DNA from: Cellulosimicrobium marinum
GTDB lineage: Bacteria; Actinomycetota; Actinomycetes; Actinomycetales; Cellulomonadaceae
Assembly: GCF_020551945.1 (NCBI RefSeq)
Contig: NZ_JAJBZH010000001.1
Location: 500,108 to 564,107, forward strand
DNA length: 64,000 nucleotides
Direction of reading: 5' to 3'
The notes under the pieces were generated by a model. The model worked only from the letters and a program-made list of their open reading frames with translations. It made no database searches and was not told the origin of the DNA. This document shows, piece after piece, positions 55,672 to 64,000 of this stretch. Each line of letters begins with the position of its first letter. Positions within the stretch are counted from its first letter, which is position 1. Both the position numbers and the translations under genes were made by a program.

Positions 55672-57498
55672 GTGACCGCTCCGACCCTCGACCCCTCGAC
55701 CGCTGCCGCCGACCACGCTGCCGACCACGCCCGCGCGCCCGGTGCCGTGCTGCCGCCGCTGCGCATCGGCCCGCACGTCGTCGACACGCCGGTGGTCCTC
55801 GCACCGATGGCCGGGGTGACGAACAAGGCGTTCCGGACGCTGTGCCGCGAGCACGGCGCGGGCCTGTACGTCGCGGAGATGGTCACCAGCCGGGCGCTCG
55901 TGGAGCGCAACCCGGAGGCGCTGCGCATCGTCACGTTCGACGAGGGCGAGTCGCCGCGGTCCGCCCAGGTGTACGGGGTCGACCCGGCCACCGTGCGCGA
56001 GGCGGTGCGGATCATCGTCGCGGAGGACCGCGCCGACCACGTCGACCTCAACTTCGGCTGCCCCGTGCCCAAGGTGACCCGCCGCGGCGGCGGCGCGGCG
56101 CTGCCGTGGAAGCGGGAGCTGTTCTCGGCCGTCGTGGGCGGGGCGGTCGAGGCGGCGCGCCCGTACGGTGTGCCGGTCACGGTGAAGATGCGCAAGGGGA
56201 TCGACGACGACCACCTCACGTACCTGGAGGCGGGTCGCGTCGCCGAGGACCTCGGCGTCGCCGCGGTCGCGCTCCACGCGCGCACGGCCGCCGAGCACTA
56301 CTCGGGGACCGCGGACTGGTCGGCGATCGCGCGCCTGAAGGAGACCGTGACGAGCGTGCCGGTGCTCGGCAACGGCGACATCTGGTCCGCGGAGGACGCG
56401 GTGCGGATGGTCCGTGAGACCGGGTGCGACGGGGTGGTCGTCGGTCGCGGGTGCCAGGGCCGTCCGTGGTTGTTCGCCGACCTCGCGGCGGCGTTCGCGG
56501 GCCGCCCCGAGCGCGTCCGGCCCGGCCTGCGCGAGGTCGCGGAGACGGTCTACCGGCACGGCGAGCTGATGATCGACTACTTCGACGGCGACGAGGGCAA
56601 GGGCATGCGCGACCTGCGCAAGCACATGGCCTGGTACTTCAAGGGCTACGCGGTGGGCGGCGACGCGCGCCGGTCGCTGTCGATGGTCTCGACCCTGGCG
56701 GAGCTGCGGTCGCTGCTCGACGCCCTCGACCTCGACGCGCCCTACCCGGGCGAGCCCGCGGAGGGCCAGCGGGGTCGCGCCGGGTCCCCGAAGGCGCCGC
56801 ACCTGCCGTACGGCTGGCTCGACTCGCGCGATCTCGACGACGAGCACCGCGCGCGGCTGCGCGAGGCCGAGCTGCGCGTCTCCGGCGGCTGCCGCACGCC
56901 CCGCGCCGGCGGTCGCCCCGTGCCGGGGCGACCGCCGTCGTCGTCCGTGCTCAGACCGCGCGGACCCAGACCGTGGTGTCCGCGGGGACGCGCACCTGCG
57001 GGTCGGCCGACCGGTCGGTCACGACGGGCCCGGAGGCGAGCAGCACCTGCGTGCCGCGCGGGAGCAGCACCGGCTCGGCCCCGAGGTTCGCCAGCACGAC
57101 GACGTCCCGGTTGCGGAACGCCACGACGTCCGCCGAGCCCGCGTGCTCGTCGACCCACGCGAGGGTGCCGCTGCCGAGCCGCTCGACGCGACGCGTCGCG
57201 AGGGCGGCCCGGTACATCTCGTACGTCGACCCGTCGACGCCCCGCTGGACGTCGGCGGCGTACCGCGCGTACGACGCGGGCTGGGGGAGCCAGGTCCTCC
57301 CGGTCGGACCGAACCCGTGGCCGGGTGCGTCGGCGGTCCAGGGGAGGGGCACGCGGCACCCGTCGCGGCCCGCCTCGGCGCCCCGGGTCCGGAAGAACGC
57401 CGGGTCCTGGCGGACGTCGTCGGGCAGCGCGGTGTGCTCGGGCAGGCCGAGCTCCTCACCCTGGTAGAGGTAGGACGACCCGGGGAGGCCGAGCATGA
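55672..57498 (+). CDS. dusB: tRNA-dihydrouridine synthase DusB with anomalous readthrough C-terminus
   Basis: A flavoprotein reducing uridines in tRNA. The FMN-binding barrel starts VVLAPMAGVTNKAFRTLC; the catalytic Cys is in DLNFGCPVPKVTRRGGG (about residue 129); VKMRKGIDDDH and VVVGRGCQGRPW follow. The conserved family region ends near 56885 (ELRVSGG, about residue 405). No stop occurs there or in any plus-strand frame for over 200 nt; this frame runs to 57498, through the hairpin at 56907-56937 and 548 nt antisense to the glucosidase gene. The extra 200 residues are Arg/Pro-rich and unlikely to fold. GTG 55672 fits the leaderless pattern; ATG 55663 is alternative. Confidence 0.85.
   Translation: MTAPTLDPSTAAADHAADHARAPGAVLPPLRIGPHVVDTPVVLAPMAGVTNKAFRTLCREHGAGLYVAEMVTSRALVERNPEALRIVTFDEGESPRSAQVYGVDPATVREAVRIIVAEDRADHVDLNFGCPVPKVTRRGGGAALPWKRELFSAVVGGAVEAARPYGVPVTVKMRKGIDDDHLTYLEAGRVAEDLGVAAVALHARTAAEHYSGTADWSAIARLKETVTSVPVLGNGDIWSAEDAVRMVRETGCDGVVVGRGCQGRPWLFADLAAAFAGRPERVRPGLREVAETVYRHGELMIDYFDGDEGKGMRDLRKHMAWYFKGYAVGGDARRSLSMVSTLAELRSLLDALDLDAPYPGEPAEGQRGRAGSPKAPHLPYGWLDSRDLDDEHRARLREAELRVSGGCRTPRAGGRPVPGRPPSSSVLRPRGPRPWCPRGRAPAGRPTGRSRRARRRAAPACRAGAAPARPRGSPARRRPGCGTPRRPPSPRARRPTRGCRCRAARRDASRGRPGTSRTSTRRRPAGRRRRTARTTRAGGARSSRSDRTRGRVRRRSRGGARGTRRGPPRRPGSGRTPGPGGRRRAARCARAGRAPHPGRGRTTRGGRA
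56907..56937. terminator. Perfect 14-bp stem-loop between dusB and the glucosidase gene
   Basis: Arms 56907-56920 and 56924-56937 (CGGCGGTCGCCCCG and complement), loop TGC. It is at the point where dusB should end, 14 nt from the glucosidase stop. Confidence 0.85.
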
Positions 57499-58756
57499 GG
57501 AGCGAGGCCGCGCGGGCCCGCCGCAGGCCGAGCTCCTCGTCGGGCTGGGGCTCGTGCGCGAAGATGCCGTTGGGCCGCAGACCGGGGTCGGCGAGCCCGA
57601 GGCGTGACGCGTGCCGCACGACGTCGTGGTTGGACAGGACCCACGTGGTGGGCGCCCCGACCTCGTCGTTCGCGCGCAGCGACGCCTCGACGACGGTGCG
57701 CAGCGGCGCCGCGGACCACGGCGTGGTGAGGAACGAGAAGTTGAAGGCCTGGTGCATCTCGTCGGGGCGCACGTAGCGCGCGAGGCGCGAGAGCGGCTCG
57801 ACCCAGGCCTCGGCGACGAGCGCACGGTCGCCGTCGTACTCGTCGAGCACGCGGCGCCACGCACGGTAGATCTCGTGGACGCCGTCCTGGTCGAACATGG
57901 GGCCGGCGTTGCCCGCGCCCGTCGAGCCGTCCTCGGGAGCCCCGGGGTCGCTGCCCTCGACCATGGACACCGTGCCGTCCCAGTCGGGCAGGCCGGGTGC
58001 CTTGATCATGCCGTGGGCGACGTCGACGCGGAACCCGTCCACCCCCTTGTCGAGCCAGAACCGCAGCACGTCCTCGAACTCGGCGCGGACCTGCGGGTTC
58101 TGCCAGTCGAGGTCGGGCTGGGAGGAGTCGAACAGGTGGAGGTACCACTGGCCCGGGACCTCGCCGGCGGCACCCGTGACGGGACGGGCGTCGGGGCCGG
58201 CCGTCACGCGCGTCCACGCGGGGCCGCCGAAGATCGACTGCCAGTTGTTCGGCGGGAGCTCCCCGTGCTCGCCCTTCCCGTCGCGGAAGACGTAGCGGGC
58301 CCGCTCGGGCGAGCCCTCGGGGGCCGCGAGCGCGTCCAGGAACCAGGCGTGCTGGTCGGAGGTGTGGTTCGGCACGAGGTCGACGACCACCCGGATGCCG
58401 CGCGCGTGGGCCTGCGCGAGGAGCTCGTCCACGTCCGCGAGGGTGCCGAAGAGCGGGTCGACGTCGCGGTAGTCGGCGACGTCGTACCCGGCGTCCTTCT
58501 GCGGCGAGCGGTAGAACGGGCTGAGCCACACGGCGTCGACGCCGAGCTCGGCGAGGTGGTCGAGCTTCGAGGTGATGCCCGGCAGGTCGCCGATGCCGTC
58601 GCCGTCGCCGTCGGCGAAGGAGCGTGGGTAGACCTGGTAGATCACCGCGTCGCGCCACCACTCGGGGGCCTCGCCCGGTCCGGCGTGGACGAGCGCGCCG
58701 GTGGTCAGCGGCTGGGCTGCGGTCGTGGTCGGCATCGTCGAATCGATACGAGTCAT
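56951..58756 (-). CDS. GH13 alpha-glucosidase (oligo-1,6-glucosidase/maltase-like)
   Basis: A 601-residue cytosolic glycoside hydrolase hydrolysing terminal alpha-glucosidic bonds of imported malto- or isomalto-oligosaccharides. The GH13 barrel begins WWRDAVIYQVYPRSFADGDG; conserved regions are VVVDLVPNHTS, the nucleophile Asp in GFRVDVAHG (about 240), acid Glu in ALVAEAWVE (about 315) and the third Asp in VLSNHDVV (about 376). There is no signal peptide. Starts at 58756 (MTRIDST) or 58735 (MPTTT) are possible; a LacI-type half-palindrome lies between them. It lies next to a LacI gene and malEFG-type transporter, so it is part of the same sugar regulon. Confidence 0.93.
   Translation of the reverse strand: MTRIDSTMPTTTAAQPLTTGALVHAGPGEAPEWWRDAVIYQVYPRSFADGDGDGIGDLPGITSKLDHLAELGVDAVWLSPFYRSPQKDAGYDVADYRDVDPLFGTLADVDELLAQAHARGIRVVVDLVPNHTSDQHAWFLDALAAPEGSPERARYVFRDGKGEHGELPPNNWQSIFGGPAWTRVTAGPDARPVTGAAGEVPGQWYLHLFDSSQPDLDWQNPQVRAEFEDVLRFWLDKGVDGFRVDVAHGMIKAPGLPDWDGTVSMVEGSDPGAPEDGSTGAGNAGPMFDQDGVHEIYRAWRRVLDEYDGDRALVAEAWVEPLSRLARYVRPDEMHQAFNFSFLTTPWSAAPLRTVVEASLRANDEVGAPTTWVLSNHDVVRHASRLGLADPGLRPNGIFAHEPQPDEELGLRRARAASLLMLGLPGSSYLYQGEELGLPEHTALPDDVRQDPAFFRTRGAEAGRDGCRVPLPWTADAPGHGFGPTGRTWLPQPASYARYAADVQRGVDGSTYEMYRAALATRRVERLGSGTLAWVDEHAGSADVVAFRNRDVVVLANLGAEPVLLPRGTQVLLASGPVVTDRSADPQVRVPADTTVWVRAV
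58738..58752. promoter_or_regulatory. Imperfect palindrome in the glucosidase start region
   Basis: TCGAATCGATACGA resembles the perfect TCGAATCGATTCGA at 6799 with changes in the right arm. It falls within the first codons of the longer glucosidase frame. Confidence 0.35.
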
Positions 58757-58843
58757 CGAGGTGTCGGTCCTCACGTGGGGGTTGGGTGGATCGGACGTCG
58801 GCCGTGCCGACGGGGGCGAGCGCGCCGGACCCGTACTTCGAGT

Positions 58844-58855
58844 GTAAGCGGTTGC
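58844..58855. promoter_or_regulatory. Candidate LacI-family operator upstream of the glucosidase
   Basis: GTAAGCGGTTGC is a partial palindrome of MalR type; two more TTGC motifs follow within 20 nt. A TACACT -10-like hexamer overlaps on the minus strand. Confidence 0.5.
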
Positions 58856-58904
58856 GGTCCGTTGCACGCGTGCTACCGGGCCGCCTCCGGGGCGGTCCGG
58901 TGGG

Positions 58905-59933
58905 TCAGTCCGTGGGGTGGGGTGCCGCGCCCGTCGAGTCGCGCACGATGAGCTCCGTCTGGAACAGCAGCTCGGTGCGCGGCGCACGGTCGCCCTGGAT
59001 CTCGGTGAGCAGGGCGCTGACCGCCGCGTGGGCCATCGCGGCCACGGGCTGGCGCACCGTCGTCAGCGGCGGGTCGGTGAACCCGATGAGCGGCGAGTCG
59101 TCGTACCCGACGACCGAGACGTCGTCGGGCACGGACAGGCCGCGGGAGCGGGCCGCGCGGATCGCGCCGAGGGCCATGAGGTCCGACCCGCAGACGATCG
59201 CCGTGTGCTGCGACTCGATGAGCTCGCCGCCCGCGGCCTGGCCGCCCTCGACGGTGTACAGCGTGGTGACGACGTGCTCCCGGGCCGTCTCGACGTCGTC
59301 CGCCAGCCCGTGGTGGACCAGCGCGTCGAGGAAGCCCGCGACCTTGCGCTGCGCCGGGACGAACCGTTCGGGGCCGATGGCCAGCCCGATCTGCCGGTGG
59401 CCCAGCGCGACGAGGTGGCGGACCGACAGCTCGACGCTCGTCGCGTCGTCGCCGGAGACGAACGGCGCGTCGATGCCGGCGGCGTAGCCGTTGACCAGGA
59501 CGATCGGGACCCCGCGGCTGCGCAGCCGTTCGTAGCGCTCGTGGCTCGCCTGCGTGTCGGCATGCAGACCGGACACGAAGACGATCCCGTCGACGGCGTG
59601 GTCCATGAGGACCTCGACGTAGTCGTCCTCCGTCGTGCCGCCCGGGGACTGGGTGCACAGCACCGGCGTGTACCCGTGCTCGGCCAGCACCGACTCGATG
59701 GCCTGGGCGAAGGCGGGGAAGACGGGGTTGGTGAGCTCGGGGACCACGAGGCCGACGAGGCCCGCCGAGCGGGTGCGCAGGGTAGAGGGGCGTTCGTAGC
59801 CGAGGACGTCGAGCGCAGCGAGCACCGCCTGGCGCGTCTCGCTGGCGACGCCCGCCTTCCCGTTGAGCACGCGTGAGACCGTCGCCGTGGAGACGCCGGC
59901 CTGGGCGGCGAGATCGCTGAGACGGGTGCGCAC
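58905..59933 (-). CDS. LacI-family transcriptional regulator of the alpha-glucoside locus
   Basis: A 342-residue repressor. The helix-turn-helix and hinge read RLSDLAAQAGVSTATVSRVL followed by NGKAGVASETR; the periplasmic-binding-like sensor domain spans about 60-335 (GLVGLVVPELTNPVFPAF opening). The second GTG (59933) is chosen because TACGCT (59941-59946, minus strand) is 7 nt upstream with no Shine-Dalgarno, and the HTH starts at once. It lies between the glucosidase and the divergent malE, with candidate operators on both sides, so it is the likely local regulator; a maltose or related inducer is inferred. Confidence 0.92.
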   Translation of the reverse strand: MRTRLSDLAAQAGVSTATVSRVLNGKAGVASETRQAVLAALDVLGYERPSTLRTRSAGLVGLVVPELTNPVFPAFAQAIESVLAEHGYTPVLCTQSPGGTTEDDYVEVLMDHAVDGIVFVSGLHADTQASHERYERLRSRGVPIVLVNGYAAGIDAPFVSGDDATSVELSVRHLVALGHRQIGLAIGPERFVPAQRKVAGFLDALVHHGLADDVETAREHVVTTLYTVEGGQAAGGELIESQHTAIVCGSDLMALGAIRAARSRGLSVPDDVSVVGYDDSPLIGFTDPPLTTVRQPVAAMAHAAVSALLTEIQGDRAPRTELLFQTELIVRDSTGAAPHPTD

Positions 59934-60068
59934 GTGGGGAAGCGTAGGGGACACCGGACCTCCTCGTCCTGGTCGTCCGGACGGTGAGCCGCGTCGACCC
60001 GCGGGGGGCGCGCGCGACAGCACCGCCCGGAGGAGGCGGGCGGGCGCCGGCGGGCGCCCTGAAATCTG

Positions 60069-60096
60069 TTGCATGAAAGTTACCGCAACGAGTTGC
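60069..60096 (+). promoter_or_regulatory. Candidate LacI/MalR operators upstream of malE
   Basis: GCAACGAGTTGC (60085-60096) is a perfect 5-2-5 palindrome; TTGC (60069-60072) and GCAA (60085-60088) form an overlapping wider inverted repeat. They lie 97-124 nt before malE in an AT-richer patch. Confidence 0.6.
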
Positions 60097-60192
60097 AGGA
60101 ACGCCACTCGGCGATCTACGGTCGGGCCATCAGGGTCCAGGACGGTCTCGAGCCGCCCGGGCCGCCCACCTCACACGCTTGGAGTGCCCCTG

Positions 60193-61422
60193 ATGCGACG
60201 GAGCATCCTTCTCGCCGCCGCGCTGACGACGACGCTCGCCCTCGCGGCCTGCTCGTCCGGCGAGAGCGGCGACGACACCACCGCGGAGCCCGAGGAGAGC
60301 GCCACCGCCTCCGGCTCCCTCACCGTCTGGGTCGACGAGACCCGTCAGGACGCCGTGACCACCGCAGCCGCAGCCTTCGAGGAGGAGACGGGGACGAGCG
60401 TCGAGGTGGTCCTCAAGAACTACGAGGAGATCCGCGCGGACTTCCTCGCCCAGGTGCCCACCGGGGAGGGCCCCGACGTCACCGTCGGCGCGCACGACTG
60501 GCTCGGCGAGCTCACGACGAACGGCGTCGTCGCCCCGCTCGAGCTCGGCGACAAGGCCGCGGAGTTCGAGCCCGTCTCGCTCGAGGCGTTCACCCAGGAC
60601 GGCCAGGTGTACGGGCTGCCGTACGCCATCGAGAACATCGCGCTCATCCGCAACACCCAGCTCGCGCCCGAGGCGCCGGCGACGTGGGACGACGCCGTCG
60701 CGGCGGGCCAGGACGCCGGGACCACCTTCCCCATCCTCGTCCAGTCCGACAACGACAAGGGCGACCCGTACACGCACTACCCGTTCCAGACGTCGTTCGG
60801 CGCTCCCGTCTTCACGCAGAACGAGGACGGCAGCTACTCGTCCGAGCTCGCCATGGGCGGTCCCGAGGGCCAGGCCTACGCGCAGTGGCTCGGCGAGCAG
60901 GGCGCGGCGGGCGTGCTCAGCCAGGACACGACCTACGACATCGCCGTCGAGGCGTTCAAGAACGGCGAGTCGCCGTTCATCGTCGGCGGGCCCTGGATGA
61001 TCGACTCGTTCGAGGGCATGGACCTGTCGATCGACCCGGTCCCGGCGGCCGGCGACCAGGCCGCGCAGCCGTTCGTCGGCGTGCAGGGCTTCTACCTCAG
61101 CGCCGAGAGCGAGAACGCGATCGTCGCGAACGACTTCCTCGTCAACTTCATGTCGACCGAGGAGGCGCAGATCGCGCTGTACCAGGCGGGCAACCGTCCC
61201 CCCGCGCTGACGGCTGCCGCGGACTCCGCCGCCGCGACGGACCCGATCCTCGCCGGGTTCCGCGAGGTCGGCGCCGAGGCCGTCCCGATGCCCTCCATCC
61301 CGGAGATGGCGTCCGTCTGGAGCTTCTGGGGCGTGACCGAGGCCGCGATCGTCTCCGGCGCCGACCCGGTCGCCACGTGGGACAAGATGGTCGCCGACAT
61401 CGAGGGCGCGATCGGTTCCTGA
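60193..61422 (+). CDS. malE: Maltose/maltodextrin-type ABC transporter substrate-binding lipoprotein
   Basis: A 409-residue solute-binding lipoprotein (SBP_bac_1 family). The signal peptide ends in the lipobox LALAAC (Cys20), followed by a D/E/S/T-rich linker. MalE-like features are LTVWVDETRQDAV, VGAHDWLGEL, the YGLPYAIENIALI strand and KNGESPFIVGGPWMID. It captures the sugar outside the membrane for MalFG. GGAG lies 8 nt before the ATG. An 18-bp hairpin directly downstream separates it from malF. Substrate (maltose, maltodextrin or related glucoside) is inferred from the neighbouring glucosidase. Confidence 0.93.
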   Translation: MRRSILLAAALTTTLALAACSSGESGDDTTAEPEESATASGSLTVWVDETRQDAVTTAAAAFEEETGTSVEVVLKNYEEIRADFLAQVPTGEGPDVTVGAHDWLGELTTNGVVAPLELGDKAAEFEPVSLEAFTQDGQVYGLPYAIENIALIRNTQLAPEAPATWDDAVAAGQDAGTTFPILVQSDNDKGDPYTHYPFQTSFGAPVFTQNEDGSYSSELAMGGPEGQAYAQWLGEQGAAGVLSQDTTYDIAVEAFKNGESPFIVGGPWMIDSFEGMDLSIDPVPAAGDQAAQPFVGVQGFYLSAESENAIVANDFLVNFMSTEEAQIALYQAGNRPPALTAAADSAAATDPILAGFREVGAEAVPMPSIPEMASVWSFWGVTEAAIVSGADPVATWDKMVADIEGAIGS

Positions 61423-61441
61423 CCACCGCCCGGCCGGCACC

Positions 61442-61482
61442 GGCCGTCGTCGGGCACGGACGACCCGTGCCCGACGACGGCC
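61442..61482 (+). terminator. Perfect 18-bp stem-loop between malE and malF
   Basis: Arms 61442-61459 and 61465-61482, 5-nt loop, 19 nt after the malE stop. It may act as a partial terminator or 3'-end stabiliser that keeps binding protein in excess over the permeases. Confidence 0.8.
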
Positions 61483-61573
61483 CGCCGGCGGTCCGACGCC
61501 GCACCTCGTGCACGCCGTCCCACGCCCCTGACCCGGCCACGACGCCGTGCCGCTCGACCTCGGAGGCACCACG

Positions 61574-63211
61574 ATGTCCGCCCCACAGACCACGACCGAC
61601 GCCGGCGCGCCGTCCGGCGGCGCACCCGGCGACCCGCGACGTCCGCGCGCACCGCGCCCGGACGCCTCGCACGCCCGCGACTACCGGCCGGGATTCTTCG
61701 TCAAGCTCGCGCTCATGGCCGTCGTCGACGCGCTCGGCGTCTACGTCGTGTGGTCGGCGTGGCAGGCGGACTCCTTCGGCGTCCTCCTCGCGACGCTCGC
61801 GCTGCTCGTCGCCGCGAACTGGGTCTACTTCTCACGTCGCGCGCTGCCGCTGAAGTACATCCTCCCGGGGCTGTCCTTCTTGCTCGTGTTCCAGATCTTC
61901 GTCGTCGCCTACACCGGCTACGTCGCCTTCACGAACTACGGGACCGGGCACAACGGCACCAAGGAGCAGGCGGTCTCCGCGCTCCTCGTGCAGAACGAGC
62001 GGCGCGTCGAGGGGTCGCCCTCCGTGCCCCTCACGGTCGTCGAGCGGGGCGACGCGCTCGGGTTCGCGGTCCTCACCGAGGACGGCGAGGTCGAGGTCGG
62101 CTCGGCGGAGGCGCCGCTCGCCGTCGCAGACGGCGCCACGGTCGTCGACGGGCGGGTCACCGAGGTCCCCGGCTGGGACGTCGTCCCGCGCGAGGAGGTG
62201 CTGCAGCGCCAGGGCGAGGTCACGGACCTGCGGGTCCCCGTCTCCGACGACCCGGAGGACGGGTCGGTCCGCACGTCGGACGCCCGCACCGGGTACGTCT
62301 CCACGTCGTCCCTGGAGTGGGACGAGGCGGCGGACACCATGACCGACACCACGACCGGGGTCGTGTACACGTCGAACGACGAGGGGCAGTTCGAGGCCCC
62401 GGACGGCACGACGCTCGCCGTGGGCTGGCGTGTGCCGGTCGGGCTCGACAACTTCGCCACGGCGTTCACGGACGGCCGCTACGCCGAGCCGTTCGTCAAG
62501 ATCCTCGTCTGGACGTTCGTCTTCGCGGTCGCGTCGGTCGTGACGACGTTCCTGCTCGGCCTGTTCCTCGCGATCACGTTCAACGACACGCGCATGCGGG
62601 GCCGCCGGTTCTACCGCACGCTCATGATCCTGCCGTACGCGATCCCCGGGTTCCTCGCGGCGCTGCTGTGGTCGGGCCTGCTCAACACCCGCTTCGGGTT
62701 TGTCAACGCGGTCCTGCTCGGGGGCGCCGAGATCCCGTGGCTGACCGACCCCTGGCTCGCCAAGCTGTCGGTGATCGGCGTCAACCTGTGGCTCGGGTTC
62801 CCGTACATGTTCCTCATCTGCACGGGCGCGCTGCAGTCGCTGCCGTCCGACGTCATGGAGGCCGCGAAGATCGACGGCGCCGGACGGTGGCGGACGTGGA
62901 GGTCGATCACGCTCCCGCTGCTGCTCGTCGCGACGGCGCCGCTGCTCATCTCGTCGTTCGCCTTCAACTTCAACAACTTCACGCTCATCTACATGCTCAC
63001 GGGCGGCGGTCCACGGTTCGCCGACGCGTCCGTCCCCCTCGGGCACACGGACATCCTCATCTCGATGGTCTACTCGATCTCGGGCGTCGACGGCTCCGCC
63101 GCGAAGGACTTCGGCCTCGCGAGCGCCCTGTCGATCGTCATCTTCCTGATCGTCGGCACCATCTCCGCCCTGGCGTTCCGGACCACGCGCAAGTTCGAGG
63201 AGATCAGCTGA
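61574..63211 (+). CDS. malF: Maltose-type ABC transporter permease MalF
   Basis: A 545-residue permease with eight spans. Three N-terminal spans (about 40-125) are followed by a large extracytoplasmic P2-like domain (about 135-300) that contacts the binding protein in MalF, then the core permease bundle (about 310-540). The cytoplasmic EAA motif, which docks the ATPase, is EAAKIDGAGRWRTWRSITLP (about 428-447). The P2 domain supports maltose-type assignment rather than other CUT1 permeases. GGAGG (61562-61566) lies 7 nt before the ATG. malG follows after 1 nt. Confidence 0.92.
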   Translation: MSAPQTTTDAGAPSGGAPGDPRRPRAPRPDASHARDYRPGFFVKLALMAVVDALGVYVVWSAWQADSFGVLLATLALLVAANWVYFSRRALPLKYILPGLSFLLVFQIFVVAYTGYVAFTNYGTGHNGTKEQAVSALLVQNERRVEGSPSVPLTVVERGDALGFAVLTEDGEVEVGSAEAPLAVADGATVVDGRVTEVPGWDVVPREEVLQRQGEVTDLRVPVSDDPEDGSVRTSDARTGYVSTSSLEWDEAADTMTDTTTGVVYTSNDEGQFEAPDGTTLAVGWRVPVGLDNFATAFTDGRYAEPFVKILVWTFVFAVASVVTTFLLGLFLAITFNDTRMRGRRFYRTLMILPYAIPGFLAALLWSGLLNTRFGFVNAVLLGGAEIPWLTDPWLAKLSVIGVNLWLGFPYMFLICTGALQSLPSDVMEAAKIDGAGRWRTWRSITLPLLLVATAPLLISSFAFNFNNFTLIYMLTGGGPRFADASVPLGHTDILISMVYSISGVDGSAAKDFGLASALSIVIFLIVGTISALAFRTTRKFEEIS

Positions 63212-63212
63212 C

Positions 63213-64000
63213 ATGGCGACCACCCACGCAGCGTCCGTCGTCGACGGCGCACCTCCGGCCTCCGCAGCCCCCGACCGCCACATGAAGCCTGGTCGGTGGT
63301 TCTCCGAGCTGGGCTGGCGGCACCTCGTCGGTGTGATCGCCGTCGTGTATGCGGCCTTCCCGCTCGTCTACGTGCTCTCCGCGTCGCTGTCCGAGAACGG
63401 CACGCTCACCGGGTCCAACACCCTGTTCTCCGACGTGAGCACCGCGAACTACGCCGAGCTCGGCACGACGATGTTCTGGACCTGGACGGCGAACACGCTC
63501 GTCATCGCGATCGTCACGTCGGTCGGGACGGTCCTCATGGGCGCCGCCGCGGCCTACGCGTTCTCGCGCTTCCGGTTCGCCGGGAGACGGGCCGGGCTCA
63601 CGTCCCTGCTCATCATCCAGATGTTCCCGCAGATGCTCGCGTTCGTGGCGATCTTCCTGCTGCTCCTCGGCCTGGGGGACGTGGTCCCCGCGCTCGGGCT
63701 CAACAGCAAGCTCGCGCTCGTCGCCGTCTACCTCGGCGGAGCCCTCGGCGTGAACACGTTCCTCATGTACGGGTTCTTCAACACCGTCCCGCGCGAGCTC
63801 GACGAGGCGGCGAAGATCGACGGCGCCACGCACGCCCAGATCTACTGGACGATCATCCTGCGGCTCGTCGCCCCGATCCTCGCCGTCGTCGCGCTGCTGT
63901 CCTTCATCAGCACGTTCGGCGAGTTCATCGTGGCGCGCATCGTCCTGACGTCGGAGGCGAACTGGACCCTCGCCGTCGGCCTCTACGGCTGGGTGTCGTC
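63213..64000 (+). CDS. malG: Maltose-type ABC transporter permease MalG, truncated by window end
   Basis: The first 262 residues of a CUT1 permease running off the window. A cytoplasmic tail (1-35) precedes the first span (about 37-58; VGVIAVVYAAFPLVYVLSAS), then an extracellular loop and core spans. The EAA motif ELDEAAKIDGATHAQIYWTI lies near 197-216, and the conserved AYAFSRFRFAGRR is intact. It pairs with MalF to form the channel. The ATPase subunit is not in the window, and in actinobacteria is often a shared MsiK elsewhere. Confidence 0.92.
   Translation, partial: MATTHAASVVDGAPPASAAPDRHMKPGRWFSELGWRHLVGVIAVVYAAFPLVYVLSASLSENGTLTGSNTLFSDVSTANYAELGTTMFWTWTANTLVIAIVTSVGTVLMGAAAAYAFSRFRFAGRRAGLTSLLIIQMFPQMLAFVAIFLLLLGLGDVVPALGLNSKLALVAVYLGGALGVNTFLMYGFFNTVPRELDEAAKIDGATHAQIYWTIILRLVAPILAVVALLSFISTFGEFIVARIVLTSEANWTLAVGLYGWVS

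Overview
The window is from a very GC-rich actinobacterium. The gene order comEA-comEC-holA-rpsT-lepA-hemW-hrcA-dnaJ-rsmE-phoH-ybeY-corC-era-leuA-recO-uppS-zur-glyS-dusB, the mycothiol-type DinB protein and the many GTG or leaderless starts fit Micrococcales, most likely the Cellulomonadaceae/Promicromonosporaceae neighbourhood. This is inferred from content and order only. No rRNA, tRNA, CRISPR array or phage genes were seen.

Left part (1-8.9 kb): a cut-off IS3-type transposase tail, a divergent TetR regulator and DHA2 drug-efflux pump with a palindromic operator, a VapBC-like PIN toxin-antitoxin pair, a membrane metallophosphoesterase, a YceI protein, a MntR manganese regulator, a DHA1 efflux pump and a VKOR disulfide-forming enzyme. 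Next (9-20 kb) come YbjQ, leuS, a DUF559-type gene bracketed by two related palindromes, degV, the DNA-uptake pair comEA/comEC, holA and convergent rpsT.

Middle (20-47 kb): a PemK-like gene diverges from a three-gene overlapping operon (circularly permuted ATP-grasp, alpha-E, transglutaminase-like) across an array of 22-bp repeats; the ATP-grasp protein carries 18 consecutive glutamines. Then lepA-hemW, two related multispanning membrane proteins, hrcA-dnaJ-rsmE under a CIRCE element, HIT, and the tightly overlapped phoH-ybeY-corC-era operon. Three membrane or exported proteins follow, then leuA behind a leucine-rich leader peptide.

Right part (47-64 kb): a 369-bp gap with a large hairpin and a C-rich strand, recO-uppS, a znuACB-zur operon with 4-nt overlaps and a Zur-box-like site, glyS, two tiny hydrophobic proteins, dusB (whose frame has no stop at the expected end), and an alpha-glucoside/maltose locus: GH13 glucosidase, LacI regulator and divergent malE-malF-malG, cut by the window end.

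Shared themes: at least 17 genes have a TANNNT or close -10 box 5-9 nt before the start codon and no Shine-Dalgarno, so they are probably leaderless. Most convergent pairs are separated by perfect stem-loops. Three intergenic sites carry 22-nt repeats with a common flank and different self-complementary cores; with the polyQ tract, the hairpin-bracketed DUF559 gene and the nonstop dusB, these are the least explained items.
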